64,000 nt of DNA from assembly GCF_030816915.1 (NCBI RefSeq), contig NZ_JAUSYN010000002.1:372001-436000 (forward strand), given 5' to 3'. Source of the DNA: Streptomyces sp. B3I8 (lineage in GTDB: Bacteria > Actinomycetota > Actinomycetes > Streptomycetales > Streptomycetaceae). Below, piece by piece: positions 44,006-53,689 of the stretch (positions are counted from its first letter, which is position 1; each line of letters begins with the position of its first letter). The notes below the pieces were generated by a model. That model made no database searches. It worked only from the letters and a program-made list of their open reading frames with translations, and had not been told where the DNA came from. A program made the position numbers and the translations under genes.

Positions 44006-44047
44006 AGTTAGTAAACTGCCTAGCGATATTCAGCGGTGAGTACCGCT
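44006..44047. promoter_or_regulatory. Two palindromes upstream of the ROK regulator gene
   Basis: AGTT-agta-AACT at 44006-44017 and AGCGGT-gagt-ACCGCT at 44032-44047 are both perfect inverted repeats in the 90-base spacer before the regulator start. The first, AT-rich one is the better candidate for a ROK operator. Confidence 0.5.
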
Positions 44048-44068
44048 ACCCACTGCAGGGAGCTGCAC

Positions 44069-45229
44069 ATGGTGACGACCGGAACGGATCCGGCCCGGAT
44101 GCGCGAGATGAACCAGCTGACCGTCGTGTGGGCCCTGCGCGGCAACCCGCCCTCGACGGTCACCGAGCTCGCCGGCCGGACGGGGCTGTCCCGGCCCGCC
44201 GTCGACGTGCTGGTGCAGCAGCTCGTGACCGAGGGCTGGGCCGAGGTCGAGGAACCGGGGACCAGCAGTACCGTCGGACGGCCCGCCCGGCGGTACCGCT
44301 TCCGCGCCGGCGCCGGACACGTGCTCGGCATCGACGTCGGCGTGCACAAGATCCTCGTCATGCTCAGCGACCTGGAGGGCAGCCCCGTCCAGGCGCTGCG
44401 CCGGCCCGCCGATCCGGAGGCCGGCGCCGACGAGCGGCTGGCGACGGTCGACGCGTGCATCGACGAGGTGCTGCGCCGCGCCGGGATGACGGCGGCCGAC
44501 ATCTGGGCGGTCACCGTCGGTGTGACCGGCCCCGTCGACTCCAGCGGCCGCACCTCGTTCTTCACTCCCTTGCCGGGCTGGGACTCGGCGGACCCCGTGG
44601 CTCACCTGCGGACCCGCTTCGGCTGCCCCGTCCAGGTCGAGAACGACTGCAAGCTCGCCGCGGTCGCCGAGCGCTGGAAGGGGGTGGCGCAGGACGCCGA
44701 CGACATCGTGTACATCCTGGCCGGCATCCGCACCGGCGCCGGTCTGATCATCGACGGGACGCTGCGCCGCGGGCACGGCGGGGCGGCGGGAGAGATCGGC
44801 GCGCTGAAGGCCGTGCGCTGGCTCGACGCCCCGAGCCACCTCGCCGACTGCCCCGGGGTGCCCGCGTCGGCCGCGCAGGGCGAGGCCGCCGCCTGGGTGT
44901 TCCAGGCGGCGCGCACCGGCGACCGGGCCGCGCGGACGGCGGTCCGGCGCTACGCGCGCGACCTCGCCGTGGGCATGGCCGCGCTCACTCTCACACTCGA
45001 TCCGCAGGTCGTCGTCTTCGGCGGCGGCTTCTCCCGGTCGGCCGACGTGGTCCTGCCGCCGCTGCGGCAGGAGCTCGCCAGGCACTGCCTGCGCCTTCCG
45101 GAGCTGCGCACCTCGACGCTGGGCGACGAGAGCGTGGCGCTGGGAGCGCTGCGGCTGGCCCTGGACGAGGTCGACGACCGGCTGCTCAGCGGCCGGCTCG
45201 CGGCACCGGCCGCCCCGCGCGTGCAGTGA
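44069..45229 (+). CDS. ROK-family transcriptional regulator
   Basis: This is a 386-residue sugar-responsive repressor. The N-terminal winged helix (about 20-70) has 'TVTELAGRTGLSRPAVDVLV'. The ROK part carries the phosphate-1-like 'LGIDVGVHK', 'VENDCKLAAVAE' and 'GAGLIIDGTLRRGHGGAAGE'. The zinc motif (HxCxG...GCxE) usual in ROK proteins is mostly lost; only 'SHLADCPG' remains in that area. It follows the alpha-galactosidase gene and probably controls the sugar operon, while its ligand may differ in kind from zinc-dependent relatives. Confidence 0.91.
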   Translation: MVTTGTDPARMREMNQLTVVWALRGNPPSTVTELAGRTGLSRPAVDVLVQQLVTEGWAEVEEPGTSSTVGRPARRYRFRAGAGHVLGIDVGVHKILVMLSDLEGSPVQALRRPADPEAGADERLATVDACIDEVLRRAGMTAADIWAVTVGVTGPVDSSGRTSFFTPLPGWDSADPVAHLRTRFGCPVQVENDCKLAAVAERWKGVAQDADDIVYILAGIRTGAGLIIDGTLRRGHGGAAGEIGALKAVRWLDAPSHLADCPGVPASAAQGEAAAWVFQAARTGDRAARTAVRRYARDLAVGMAALTLTLDPQVVVFGGGFSRSADVVLPPLRQELARHCLRLPELRTSTLGDESVALGALRLALDEVDDRLLSGRLAAPAAPRVQ

Positions 45230-45259
45230 GGCGGCCCCTCCCCGTGCCGCTCGCCGGGC

Positions 45260-46906
45260 TCAGCCCAGGTCGAGCAGGAGCGACAGGGTCCGGTGGAGCA
45301 CGTCCCCGGGCTCCTCGTGGTCCCCGGGCAGGGCCGGGGAGCGCCAGGCCACGAAGCCGTCGGGGCGGACGAGGACCGCGCCCTTCGGGGTGACCCCGTG
45401 CGCCTCGGCCCAGTCGCCCTCGGGCTCCAGGTCGGCTCCGGGCGCGGTGCCCAGCCGGTAGGCGCGCAGCGGGATCGACAGGACGGCGGCGACCTTCCGC
45501 GCGGCCTCGTGCCAGACGGGCGTGGTGGCGTCGCACAGCAGCACCGGCGTGCGCTCGTACAGGTCGAGCGTCGACAGCCGTTCGGCTCCCCGCCGCAGCC
45601 ACAGGTGCGGGGCGCGGCTGCCCGGTTCGCCGGTGAGCCGCAGCTCCTCGGGGACGGCGGGGCCGTCGGGCGCGGCACCGACGACGGCGCCGCGCGGGTA
45701 GCGGTGGCCGAGGACGACGTTGAGGATGCCGCCGGGCCGCCGGCCGCCGCCGGCCGCCGGGGGCGGTGCGTCGTAGCCGGGGTGGCTGTGTTCGCCGGAG
45801 CGGTCGGCGGCGCGGGCGGCGGTCGCCTCGGCGACGGGGCGGCGTTCGGCGTCGTAGCTGTCCAGCAGGCCGGGGCCGGCCCAGCCGTTGAGGACGGCGG
45901 CGAGTTTCCAGGCCAGGTTGTGCGCGTCCTGGATGCCGGTGTTGGAGCCGAAGGCGCCGGTGGGTGACATCTCGTGGGCGGAGTCCCCGGCCAGGAAGAC
46001 ACGGCCGGAGCCGTAGGAACGGGCCACCCGCTGGGCGGCGTGCCAGGGTGCCCTGCCGGTGATCTGCACGTCGAGGTCCGGGTCGCCGACGGCGCGGCGG
46101 ATGTGGTCGGCGCAGCGCTCGTCGGTGAAGGCCTCGAGGCTCTCGCCGCGCTCGGGGTGCCAGGGTGCGTGGAAGACCCACTGGGTGCGGTTGTCGACCG
46201 GGAGCAGTGCTCCGTCGGCCTCGGGCGAGGTCAGGTAGCAGACGATGAACCGGCGGTCGCCGACGATCGCGGCCAGGCCCTGGGAGCGGAAGGTGATGCT
46301 CACGTTGTGGAACAGGTCGCCGGGGCCCGACCGGGTGATGCCGAGGGATTCGCGGATCGGGCTGCGGGGGCCGTCCGCGGCGATCAGGTACTCGGCGCGG
46401 ACGGTGGTGTGCTCGCCGGTGTCGCGGCTCTTGACCAGCGCGGTCACCCCGTCCGCGTCCTGCTCGTAGGACATCAGCTCGGTGGCGAACCTGAGGTCGG
46501 CGCCGGGAGTCGCGCGGGCGTGCTCCAGCAGGACGGGCTCCAGGTCGTTCTGGCTGCACAGGCACCAGCCGCTGGGACTGAACCGGGCCAGACCGCCGCC
46601 GGGGTCGATCTCCCGGAACAGCCACTCGCCGGCGTCACCGACGAGCGCGGGTGCCTGGAGGATGCCGTGGTTGCCGGCGAGGACGGAGGCCGCCTCGCGG
46701 ACCGCGGGCTCCACGCGGGCGGTCCGGAACAGTTCCATCGTGCGGACGTTGTTGCCGCGGCCCTTGGGGTGGGTGGAGGTGTGCTTGTGCTTCTCGACGA
46801 GGAGGTGCGGCACCCCCAGCCGGCCCAGGAAGACCGAGGCCGACAGCCCGACCAGGGAGCCACCGACCACAAGGACCGGCACTTCGGTGTCAGCGCCTTT
46901 GCGCAT
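45260..46906 (-). CDS. Spore-pigment polyketide hydroxylase, FAD-dependent (WhiE ORF VIII-like)
   Basis: This is a 548-residue aromatic-ring monooxygenase. The FAD motif GGSLVGLSAS is near residue 15, and the second FAD motif 'GDSAHEMSPTGAFGSNTGIQ' is near 290; the thioredoxin-like C-terminal domain lacks obvious redox Cys. It is transcribed away from the pigment operon, as in the S. coelicolor whiE locus, where this hydroxylase is made late in sporulation. AGGAAAGG lies before the ATG at 46906. It should hydroxylate the polyketide after cyclisation. Confidence 0.92.
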   Translation of the reverse strand: MRKGADTEVPVLVVGGSLVGLSASVFLGRLGVPHLLVEKHKHTSTHPKGRGNNVRTMELFRTARVEPAVREAASVLAGNHGILQAPALVGDAGEWLFREIDPGGGLARFSPSGWCLCSQNDLEPVLLEHARATPGADLRFATELMSYEQDADGVTALVKSRDTGEHTTVRAEYLIAADGPRSPIRESLGITRSGPGDLFHNVSITFRSQGLAAIVGDRRFIVCYLTSPEADGALLPVDNRTQWVFHAPWHPERGESLEAFTDERCADHIRRAVGDPDLDVQITGRAPWHAAQRVARSYGSGRVFLAGDSAHEMSPTGAFGSNTGIQDAHNLAWKLAAVLNGWAGPGLLDSYDAERRPVAEATAARAADRSGEHSHPGYDAPPPAAGGGRRPGGILNVVLGHRYPRGAVVGAAPDGPAVPEELRLTGEPGSRAPHLWLRRGAERLSTLDLYERTPVLLCDATTPVWHEAARKVAAVLSIPLRAYRLGTAPGADLEPEGDWAEAHGVTPKGAVLVRPDGFVAWRSPALPGDHEEPGDVLHRTLSLLLDLG

Positions 46907-47215
46907 GTCTGCCTTTCCTGTCGGGCGGCCGCGCGGGTGCGCGGCCGCCGTATGTGACGACACGTCCTGCGGGAGTTCCTACGCCCGGCTCGGCCGCGAC
47001 GACCCCCGCGTCCGGCTCTGCATGCATGCCCCGGCGGGGCGCTCGTCGCGGGGGATTCACTCGGTTGATCGTCCGGAATCGCGCGCGGGCGGCACGCGGA
47101 ACACGATCGAGCACACAGCCTTCACAACCGCCCCTGCCGTGCGGCCGCCCGCCGGCCTGGCACGGCCGCGGGGCGTGGCACCCACCGCTGCCCCCGAAGA
47201 AAGGGTGTTCCTCCG
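46907..47215. promoter_or_regulatory. Divergent whiE-type control region
   Basis: This 309-base spacer separates the hydroxylase gene from the pigment operon. It contains a perfect 11-bp hairpin (GGCGGCCGCGC 46924-46934, GCGCGGCCGCC 46939-46949) in the hydroxylase leader. In S. coelicolor the two directions use different sporulation promoters; I could not identify matching boxes by eye. No gene is seen inside. Confidence 0.55.
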
Positions 47216-48349
47216 ATGACAGCCTCCCCCGCCGTGTCGACGGCTCCGAACCGGGTCAGCACGTCGGCGTTCGACGGCTCCCGGCTGCGGGTCGTGCTGA
47301 TGCTCGACATCCACGACGGCGCCCAGCAGGAGTTCCTCGCCGCCTACGAGCGCATGTGCGACGCGGTCGCGTCGGTCCCGGGACACCTCAGCGACCAGCT
47401 CTGCCAGTCCATCGAGAATCCCTCCCAGTGGCTGATCACCAGCGAGTGGGAGAGCGCCCCGCCGTTCCTGGCCTGGGTCAACAGCGAGGAGCACATCGAG
47501 ACGGTGAAGCCGCTGCACAGCTGCGTGCGGGACACCCGCTCGATGCGGTACAGCGTGCTGCGCGAGACCACGCACGACGGTTCCGGCATCCGCGTGGAGA
47601 CCCTGCAGATCACTCCCCGGGTCGGCGACGGCGTGGTGCGGCACGCGCTGACGTTCACCGTCAGGCCGGGCACCGAGACGGAGGTGGCCCGGCATCTGTC
47701 GGAGTACGCCTCCCCCAGTCCCCAGGTGGACGAGACAACCCGGCTGCGCCGCACTTCCCTGTTCATGCACGGCAACCGGATCGTCCGGGCGGTGGAGGTG
47801 GAGGGCGACCTGATGGCGGCGCTGCGCCACGTGTCGCGCCAGCCGGAGGTGCGGGCGGTGGAGGAGGCCATCAACCCCTACCTGGAGCAGGAACGCGACA
47901 TGGGCGACCCGCAGTCGGCGCGGATCTTCTTCACCCGTGCCGCGCTGCCCGCCGTCCACCACGTCACCGCCGGGCCGGACGTCGCCTCGGCGCACCGCGA
48001 GGGCCTGTTCCTGCCGGCCCGGCCGGGCTGCGGCATGCGGCTCGCGCGGGTGCTGGCGGAGCAGGACGAGCGGGCCGCCGGCGACCCGCGCAGCCCGGTG
48101 CTCGGCGCCTCTCTCTACCAGCGCGACGACATCGTCGTCCGTGTCGTGGACGTGGCCGGCGACCCGGACGCCGAGCCGGCGGCCGTGCTGGGTCTGGCCG
48201 AGCCGGCGGTCCGGGCGGAGGTGCTCCCATTGCTGGACACCGCCGCGCTCGACGCGCCGCAGACCCTCGGTGACGACCGGGCCCTGGCCGGGCTGCTGGC
48301 CCGCGTCCGGATGCGGCCGCTGACCGACCGCACCTCCGAGCCCCGCTGA
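47216..48349 (+). CDS. SchA/CurD-like spore-pigment protein (WhiE ORF I-like)
   Basis: This is a 377-residue cytoplasmic protein found at the head of spore-pigment operons. The N-terminal part (about 20-110) looks like an antibiotic-biosynthesis-monooxygenase ferredoxin-like fold ('[20 protein letters not shown]'). A second similar unit (about 135-220) is followed by the SchA/CurD region. The biochemical role is unknown, but such genes are conserved in pigment clusters. It leads the operon here. Confidence 0.88.
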   Translation: MTASPAVSTAPNRVSTSAFDGSRLRVVLMLDIHDGAQQEFLAAYERMCDAVASVPGHLSDQLCQSIENPSQWLITSEWESAPPFLAWVNSEEHIETVKPLHSCVRDTRSMRYSVLRETTHDGSGIRVETLQITPRVGDGVVRHALTFTVRPGTETEVARHLSEYASPSPQVDETTRLRRTSLFMHGNRIVRAVEVEGDLMAALRHVSRQPEVRAVEEAINPYLEQERDMGDPQSARIFFTRAALPAVHHVTAGPDVASAHREGLFLPARPGCGMRLARVLAEQDERAAGDPRSPVLGASLYQRDDIVVRVVDVAGDPDAEPAAVLGLAEPAVRAEVLPLLDTAALDAPQTLGDDRALAGLLARVRMRPLTDRTSEPR

Positions 48350-48402
48350 CCAGGGCGTCCGGACCCGTACCCGATCCCTTCCGCGAGACCACGGAGCACC
48401 AC

Positions 48403-48840
48403 ATGAGCCAACAGCACGTCCGCATCGTCGACCTGAGCGAGACTCCGCACAACACCCGTCGGGGAGGTGACCTGCGCGCCATGCTCACCCCCACGGCGGT
48501 GGGCGCGACCAGCGGTTTCATGGGGCTGGCCACCGTGGCGCCGGGGGACCGGATCGGCGAGCACTACCACCCGTACTCCGAGGAGTTCGTGTACGTCGTC
48601 GCCGGGGAGCTGGAGGTGGACCTGGACGGCGAGCCGCACCCGCTCCGCCCGGACCAGGGCCTGATGATCCCGGCGTACACGCGTCACCGTTTCCGCAACG
48701 TGGGCCGCGCCGAGGCGCGCCTGGTGTTCCACCTGGGCCCGTTGGCGCCGAGCCCGGAGCTGGGCCACGTCGACACCGAGGAGACCCAGGGGGCGGAGGG
48801 GGCCGGGGAGCACGAGCGGCCCGTGGGGGCGGCCTCATGA
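48403..48840 (+). CDS. Cupin-fold spore-pigment protein (WhiE ORF II-like)
   Basis: This is a 145-residue single-domain cupin. Metal-binding residues appear in '[18 protein letters not shown]' (two His and Glu) with the later His in 'YTRHRF'. Homologues CurC and SchB are pigment-cluster members whose role in polyketide folding or tailoring is not settled. The tail is acidic and disordered. Its stop overlaps the KS-alpha start by four bases, so translation is coupled. Confidence 0.9.
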   Translation: MSQQHVRIVDLSETPHNTRRGGDLRAMLTPTAVGATSGFMGLATVAPGDRIGEHYHPYSEEFVYVVAGELEVDLDGEPHPLRPDQGLMIPAYTRHRFRNVGRAEARLVFHLGPLAPSPELGHVDTEETQGAEGAGEHERPVGAAS

Positions 48841-50105
48841 GCCGCCGGGTCGCGGTCACCGGCATAGGCGTCGTCGCCCCCGGCGGGATCGGGGTCCCGG
48901 CCTTCTGGGACCTGCTGTCGAACGGGCGCACGGCCACTCGGGACATCACCTTCTTCGACCCGAGCGGTCTGCGGTCCAGGATCGCCGCCGAGTGCGACTT
49001 CGACCCGGCCGCGCACGGCCTGGACCCGCGCACCGTCGAACGCAACGACCGCTACGTGCAGTTCGCGCTGGCGGCGAGCGCTGAGGCGGTGCGGGACGCG
49101 GGTCTGGACGGGCCGCCGGACGACCCGTGGCGGTTCGGCGTGAGCCTGGGCACCGCGGTGGGCGGCACCACGCGGCTGGAGCACGACTACGTGCTGGTCA
49201 GCGAGAAGGGCGCCCGCTGGGACGTCGACCACCGGCAGGCCGAACCGCATCTGCACCGGGCGTTCGCGCCCAGCACGCTGGCCTCCGCGGTGGCCGAGGT
49301 GTTCGGGGCGAGGGGCCCGGTGCAGACCGTGTCGACGGGCTGCACCTCCGGCCTTGACGCGGTGGGCTACGCGGTCCAGGCGATTGCCGAGGGCCGGATG
49401 GACGCCTGCCTGGCCGGCGCCTCCGACTCGCCGATCTCCCCGATCACCATGGCCTGCTTCGACGCCATCAAGGCCACCTCCCCGAACAACGACGACCCGG
49501 CGCACGCCTCCCGCCCCTTCGACGCCGACCGGGACGGCTTCGTGATGGGCGAGGGGTGCGCGGTGCTGGTCCTGGAGGAGCTGGAGTCGGCCCGGGCGCG
49601 CGGAGCGGAGGTGTACTGCGAGATCTCCGGCTACGCCACCTACGGCAACGCCTACCACATGACGGGCCTGACCAAGGAGGGCCTGGAGATGTCCCGGGCC
49701 ATCGACACCGCGCTGGCCCAGGCCCGGCTGGCCCCGGAGGACATCGACTACGTCAACGCGCACGGCTCGGGCACCAAGCAGAACGACCGGCACGAGACCG
49801 CGGCCGTGAAGCGCTCGCTGGGCGCGCACGCGTACGCCACCCCGATGAGCTCCATCAAGTCGATGGTGGGTCACTCGCTGGGCGCGATCGGCTCCATCGA
49901 GGTCGCCGCGTGCGTGCTGGCCATGGCCCACCAGGTCGTGCCGCCCACGGCGAACTACACCACCCCGGACCCCGAGTGCGACCTGGACTACGTGCCGCGC
50001 GAGGCCCGCGAGCGGCGGCTGCGCGGGGTGCTGTCCGTCGGCAGCGGCTTCGGCGGTTTCCAGTCCGCGGTCGTACTGACCCGACCGACCGGGAGGACAC
50101 CATGA
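48837..50105 (+). CDS. Type II polyketide ketosynthase alpha (WhiE ORF III-like)
   Basis: This catalyses chain extension of the minimal PKS as a dimer with the chain-length factor. It has 422 residues. The active-site Cys169 is in [11 protein letters not shown], His309 in NAHGSGTK and His346 in GHSLGAIGS, so all catalytic residues are present. The ATGA overlaps on both sides couple it to the cupin and chain-length-factor genes, giving equal amounts of the two KS subunits. Confidence 0.97.
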   Translation: MSRRVAVTGIGVVAPGGIGVPAFWDLLSNGRTATRDITFFDPSGLRSRIAAECDFDPAAHGLDPRTVERNDRYVQFALAASAEAVRDAGLDGPPDDPWRFGVSLGTAVGGTTRLEHDYVLVSEKGARWDVDHRQAEPHLHRAFAPSTLASAVAEVFGARGPVQTVSTGCTSGLDAVGYAVQAIAEGRMDACLAGASDSPISPITMACFDAIKATSPNNDDPAHASRPFDADRDGFVMGEGCAVLVLEELESARARGAEVYCEISGYATYGNAYHMTGLTKEGLEMSRAIDTALAQARLAPEDIDYVNAHGSGTKQNDRHETAAVKRSLGAHAYATPMSSIKSMVGHSLGAIGSIEVAACVLAMAHQVVPPTANYTTPDPECDLDYVPREARERRLRGVLSVGSGFGGFQSAVVLTRPTGRTP

Positions 50106-51352
50106 CAGCAGGCGACAAGCGGCGCGCCGTCGTCACCGGCATCGGCGTCGTCGCGCCCACGGGCGTCGGCGTCGAGGCGTACTGGAAGGCCACGGCCGAG
50201 GGCGCCACCGCGCTCGGTCCCGTCACCCGGGAGGGGTGTGGGCACTTCCCCGTGCGAGTGGCCGGCGAGGTCCGCGGGTTCGACCCGCAGGCGATGGTCG
50301 AGGACACCTTCCTGGTGCAGACGGACCGGTTCAGCCACTTCGCGATGGCCGCGGCCCAGATGGCCCTGGCCGACGCCCGGCTGGGCCGCGGCGACCTCAC
50401 CGACCCGTTCTCGGTCGGTGTGGTCACCGCGGCCGGCTCCGGCGGCGGCGAGTTCGGCCAGCGGGAGCTGCAGAAACTGTGGGCCAACGGGCCCAAGCAC
50501 GTGGGCCCGTACCAGTCGATCGCCTGGTTCTACGCGGCCAGCACCGGCCAGATCTCCATCCGTGGCGGCTTCAAGGGCCCCTGCGGGGTCGTCGCGAGCG
50601 ACGAGGCGGGCGGTCTGGACGCGCTGGCGCACGGCGAGCGGGAGGTGCGCCGGGGCACCGACACGCTGATCGTCGGGGCGGCCGAGGCGCCTCTCGCCCC
50701 GTACTCGATGGCCTGCCAGCTCGGGTACGCCGAGCTGAGCCGGGAGAGCGACCCCGACCGCGCCTACCGGCCGTTCACGCCCTCCGCCTGCGGTTTCGTG
50801 CCCGCCGAGGGCGGTGCGGTGCTGCTCCTGGAGGAGGCGGGCACCGCCCGGGCGCGCGGCGCGGACCTGCGGGCAACGGTGGCCGGGCACGCGGCCACCT
50901 TCACCGGGGCCTCCCAGTGGGAGAAGACCCGCGAGGGACTCGCGCACGCCATCGAGGGGGCGCTCGCGCAGTCGGGCTGCCGCCCGGGGGACGTGGACGT
51001 GGTGTTCGCCGACGCGCTCGGCACCCCCGAGGCGGACCGGGCGGAGGCGCTGGCGCTGGCCGACGCGCTCGGCCCGCACGCCCGCCGGGTGCCGGTGACC
51101 GCCCCCAAGACCGGTACCGGACGGGCCTATTGCGGCTCGGCGGTGCTGGACGTGGCGGCGGCCGTGCTCGCCATGGAGCACGGCCTGGTGCCGCCGACCC
51201 CGAACGTCTTCGACGTCTGCCACGACCTGGACCTCGTCGCCGGCCGAGCCCGGCCCGCCGAGCTGCGCACCGCCCTGGTGCTCAGCCGGGGACTGATGGG
51301 GTCCAACTCGGCGCTCGTGCTGCGGCACGGCGCCACCGGTTCCGACGAGTGA
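50102..51352 (+). CDS. Ketosynthase beta/chain-length factor (WhiE ORF IV-like)
   Basis: This is the partner of KS-alpha and sets polyketide length. It has 416 residues. The residue aligned with the KS cysteine is Glu168, in '[13 protein letters not shown]', where most chain-length factors have Gln. The late [13 protein letters not shown] segment replaces one KS histidine region. Spore-pigment systems make long chains of about 24 carbons; this member's product length is inferred from cluster type only. Confidence 0.96.
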   Translation: MTAGDKRRAVVTGIGVVAPTGVGVEAYWKATAEGATALGPVTREGCGHFPVRVAGEVRGFDPQAMVEDTFLVQTDRFSHFAMAAAQMALADARLGRGDLTDPFSVGVVTAAGSGGGEFGQRELQKLWANGPKHVGPYQSIAWFYAASTGQISIRGGFKGPCGVVASDEAGGLDALAHGEREVRRGTDTLIVGAAEAPLAPYSMACQLGYAELSRESDPDRAYRPFTPSACGFVPAEGGAVLLLEEAGTARARGADLRATVAGHAATFTGASQWEKTREGLAHAIEGALAQSGCRPGDVDVVFADALGTPEADRAEALALADALGPHARRVPVTAPKTGTGRAYCGSAVLDVAAAVLAMEHGLVPPTPNVFDVCHDLDLVAGRARPAELRTALVLSRGLMGSNSALVLRHGATGSDE

Positions 51353-51366
51353 AGGAGTCAGACAGC

Positions 51367-52150
<784 letters not shown>

Positions 52151-52181
52151 CCGAGACCCCCGACGACAGGAGAGGAACCCT

Positions 52182-52535
52182 GTGCACCACACGATGATCG
52201 TCGCGAGGATGAAGCCGGGCGCGGCCCCGGACATCGCGAAGGTGTTCGCCGAGTCCGACCGGGGCGAACTGCCGCACCTGGTGGGCGTGAAGGCCCGCAG
52301 CCTGTTCCAGTTCGGTGACGTGTATCTGCACCTCATCGAGAGTGAGCAGGACCCGGGCCCGGCCATCGCCCGGCTCGCCGAGCACCCGGAGTTCCGGGGG
52401 ATCAGCGAGCGGCTGGAGGCCTACGTCATGCCCTACGACCCCGAGACGTGGCGCGGCCCGAAGGACGCGATGGCCCGGCGGTTCTACCACTGGGACCGTG
52501 ACGCGGAGCGGGAAGCGGCGGCGGCCACCGGCTGA
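52182..52535 (+). CDS. TcmI-type polyketide cyclase (WhiE ORF VII-like)
   Basis: This is a 117-residue ferredoxin-like cyclase that closes later rings. It opens HHTMIVARMKPGAAPDIAKV and contains 'YLHLIESEQDPGPAIARL', as in the TcmI/WhiE VII family. The GTG at 52182 has AGGAG upstream. It is the last gene of the operon, ending 20 bases before a strong palindromic terminator. Confidence 0.93.
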   Translation: MHHTMIVARMKPGAAPDIAKVFAESDRGELPHLVGVKARSLFQFGDVYLHLIESEQDPGPAIARLAEHPEFRGISERLEAYVMPYDPETWRGPKDAMARRFYHWDRDAEREAAAATG

Positions 52536-52555
52536 CGGGCCCGCACCACCACCAA

Positions 52556-52595
52556 GGCCGCCGGCCCCCGCCTCGTGAGGCGGGGGCCGGCGGCC
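52556..52595. terminator. Perfect 19-bp palindromic bidirectional terminator
   Basis: GGCCGCCGGCCCCCGCCTC (52556-52574) and GAGGCGGGGGCCGGCGGCC (52577-52595) are exact reverse complements with only GT between them. The site lies between the converging pigment operon and methyltransferase gene and should serve both. Confidence 0.9.
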
Positions 52596-52612
52596 GTCCT
52601 GCGGGTCCGGGC

Positions 52613-53689
52613 TCACCCGGGGACGCGGCACTCGAAGGCGTGCAGGTACGGGGTGACCGGGCGGACGGTGTCGATGACGAGGCCCGCCGCGTCCAGCCGC
52701 TCCGTCAGGCTCCGCTCGGTGTGCTTGGCGCCGCCCACGTTGAGCAGGAGCAGCAGGTCCATGGCGCGGGTGAACGGCATGGACGGAGTGTCGTCGACGA
52801 GGTTCTCGATCGCCACCACCCGGGCACCGGGCCGGGCCACCGCCCGGATGTTGGCCAGGGTACGGCGGGTGCTGTCGTCGTCCCACTCCAGGACGTTCTT
52901 GATGACGTAGACGTCGGCGTGGACGGGGATGTCCTCGCGGCAGTCGCCGCCCACGGTGCGGGCCCGGTCGGCGAGCGCGCCGCCGGGGCGCAGCCGGGCG
53001 TCGGCCCGTTCCACCACCTTGGGCAGGTCCAGGAGCACGCCCCGCGCGTCCGGGTACTTCTCCAGCAGGCAGGCCAGTACGTGGCCCTGGCCGCCGCCGA
53101 TGTCGACGATCGACTCGGCGCCGGTCAGGTCCAGGGCGGCCGCCACGTCCCGCGCGGACTGCTCGCTGGAGCGGGTCATGGCACGGTTGAAGACGGCGGC
53201 GGAGGCGGGCGCGTCCTCGTTCAGGTACTGGAAGAAGCCCTTGCCGTAGAGGCCCTCGGCGACGTTGCCGCCGGTGCGGACGGCCTCGTCGAGCAGGGGC
53301 CACACCTCCCAGGTCCAGGGTTCGGTGCACCACAGGACGACGTCCCTGAGGCTGTGCTCGTCGTCCTCGCGCAGCAGCAGCGACAGGTCGGTGTGGGCGA
53401 AGGTGCCGTCGACGCGTTCGGTGAAGACGTCCTGGCAGGCCAGGGCGCGCAGCAGACGTCGCAGCGGCCCTGGTTCGGCCCTGACGGAGCGGGCCAGTTC
53501 CTCGACGGTGGCGGGGGCCGGGCCGAGCGCGTCGGCCACGCCGAGCCGGACGGCGGCGCGCAGGGCGGCGGAGCGGGCGGCGCCGAAGGCCAGTTCGCGC
53601 AGCAGCATGGGGGCGGGAGTGCCGGCGCGCGCCGTCCCGGCGCCGGTGTCCGCGGCCGGCGCCGGGGAGTCGGTCCGGGCGGTCGTCAT
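52613..53689 (-). CDS. O-methyltransferase, polyketide tailoring type
   Basis: This is a 358-residue SAM-dependent methyltransferase of the DnrK/TcmO class. The N-terminal dimerisation helices include 'LRRLLRALACQDVF', the SAM motif is VDIGGGQGHVLA, and the acidic 'LLDLPKVVERA' and 'KNVLEWDDD' blocks follow; the latter replaces the usual catalytic His of plant-type enzymes. It faces the pigment operon and is translationally coupled (ATGA) to the beta-helix gene. Methylation of the spore pigment is a reasonable inference. Confidence 0.92.
   Translation of the reverse strand: MTTARTDSPAPAADTGAGTARAGTPAPMLLRELAFGAARSAALRAAVRLGVADALGPAPATVEELARSVRAEPGPLRRLLRALACQDVFTERVDGTFAHTDLSLLLREDDEHSLRDVVLWCTEPWTWEVWPLLDEAVRTGGNVAEGLYGKGFFQYLNEDAPASAAVFNRAMTRSSEQSARDVAAALDLTGAESIVDIGGGQGHVLACLLEKYPDARGVLLDLPKVVERADARLRPGGALADRARTVGGDCREDIPVHADVYVIKNVLEWDDDSTRRTLANIRAVARPGARVVAIENLVDDTPSMPFTRAMDLLLLLNVGGAKHTERSLTERLDAAGLVIDTVRPVTPYLHAFECRVPG

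Noticed and set aside
44069..45229. ROK protein as a glucokinase
   Set aside because: It has an N-terminal winged helix and lacks most of the ROK zinc motif, so a regulator is more likely than an enzyme.
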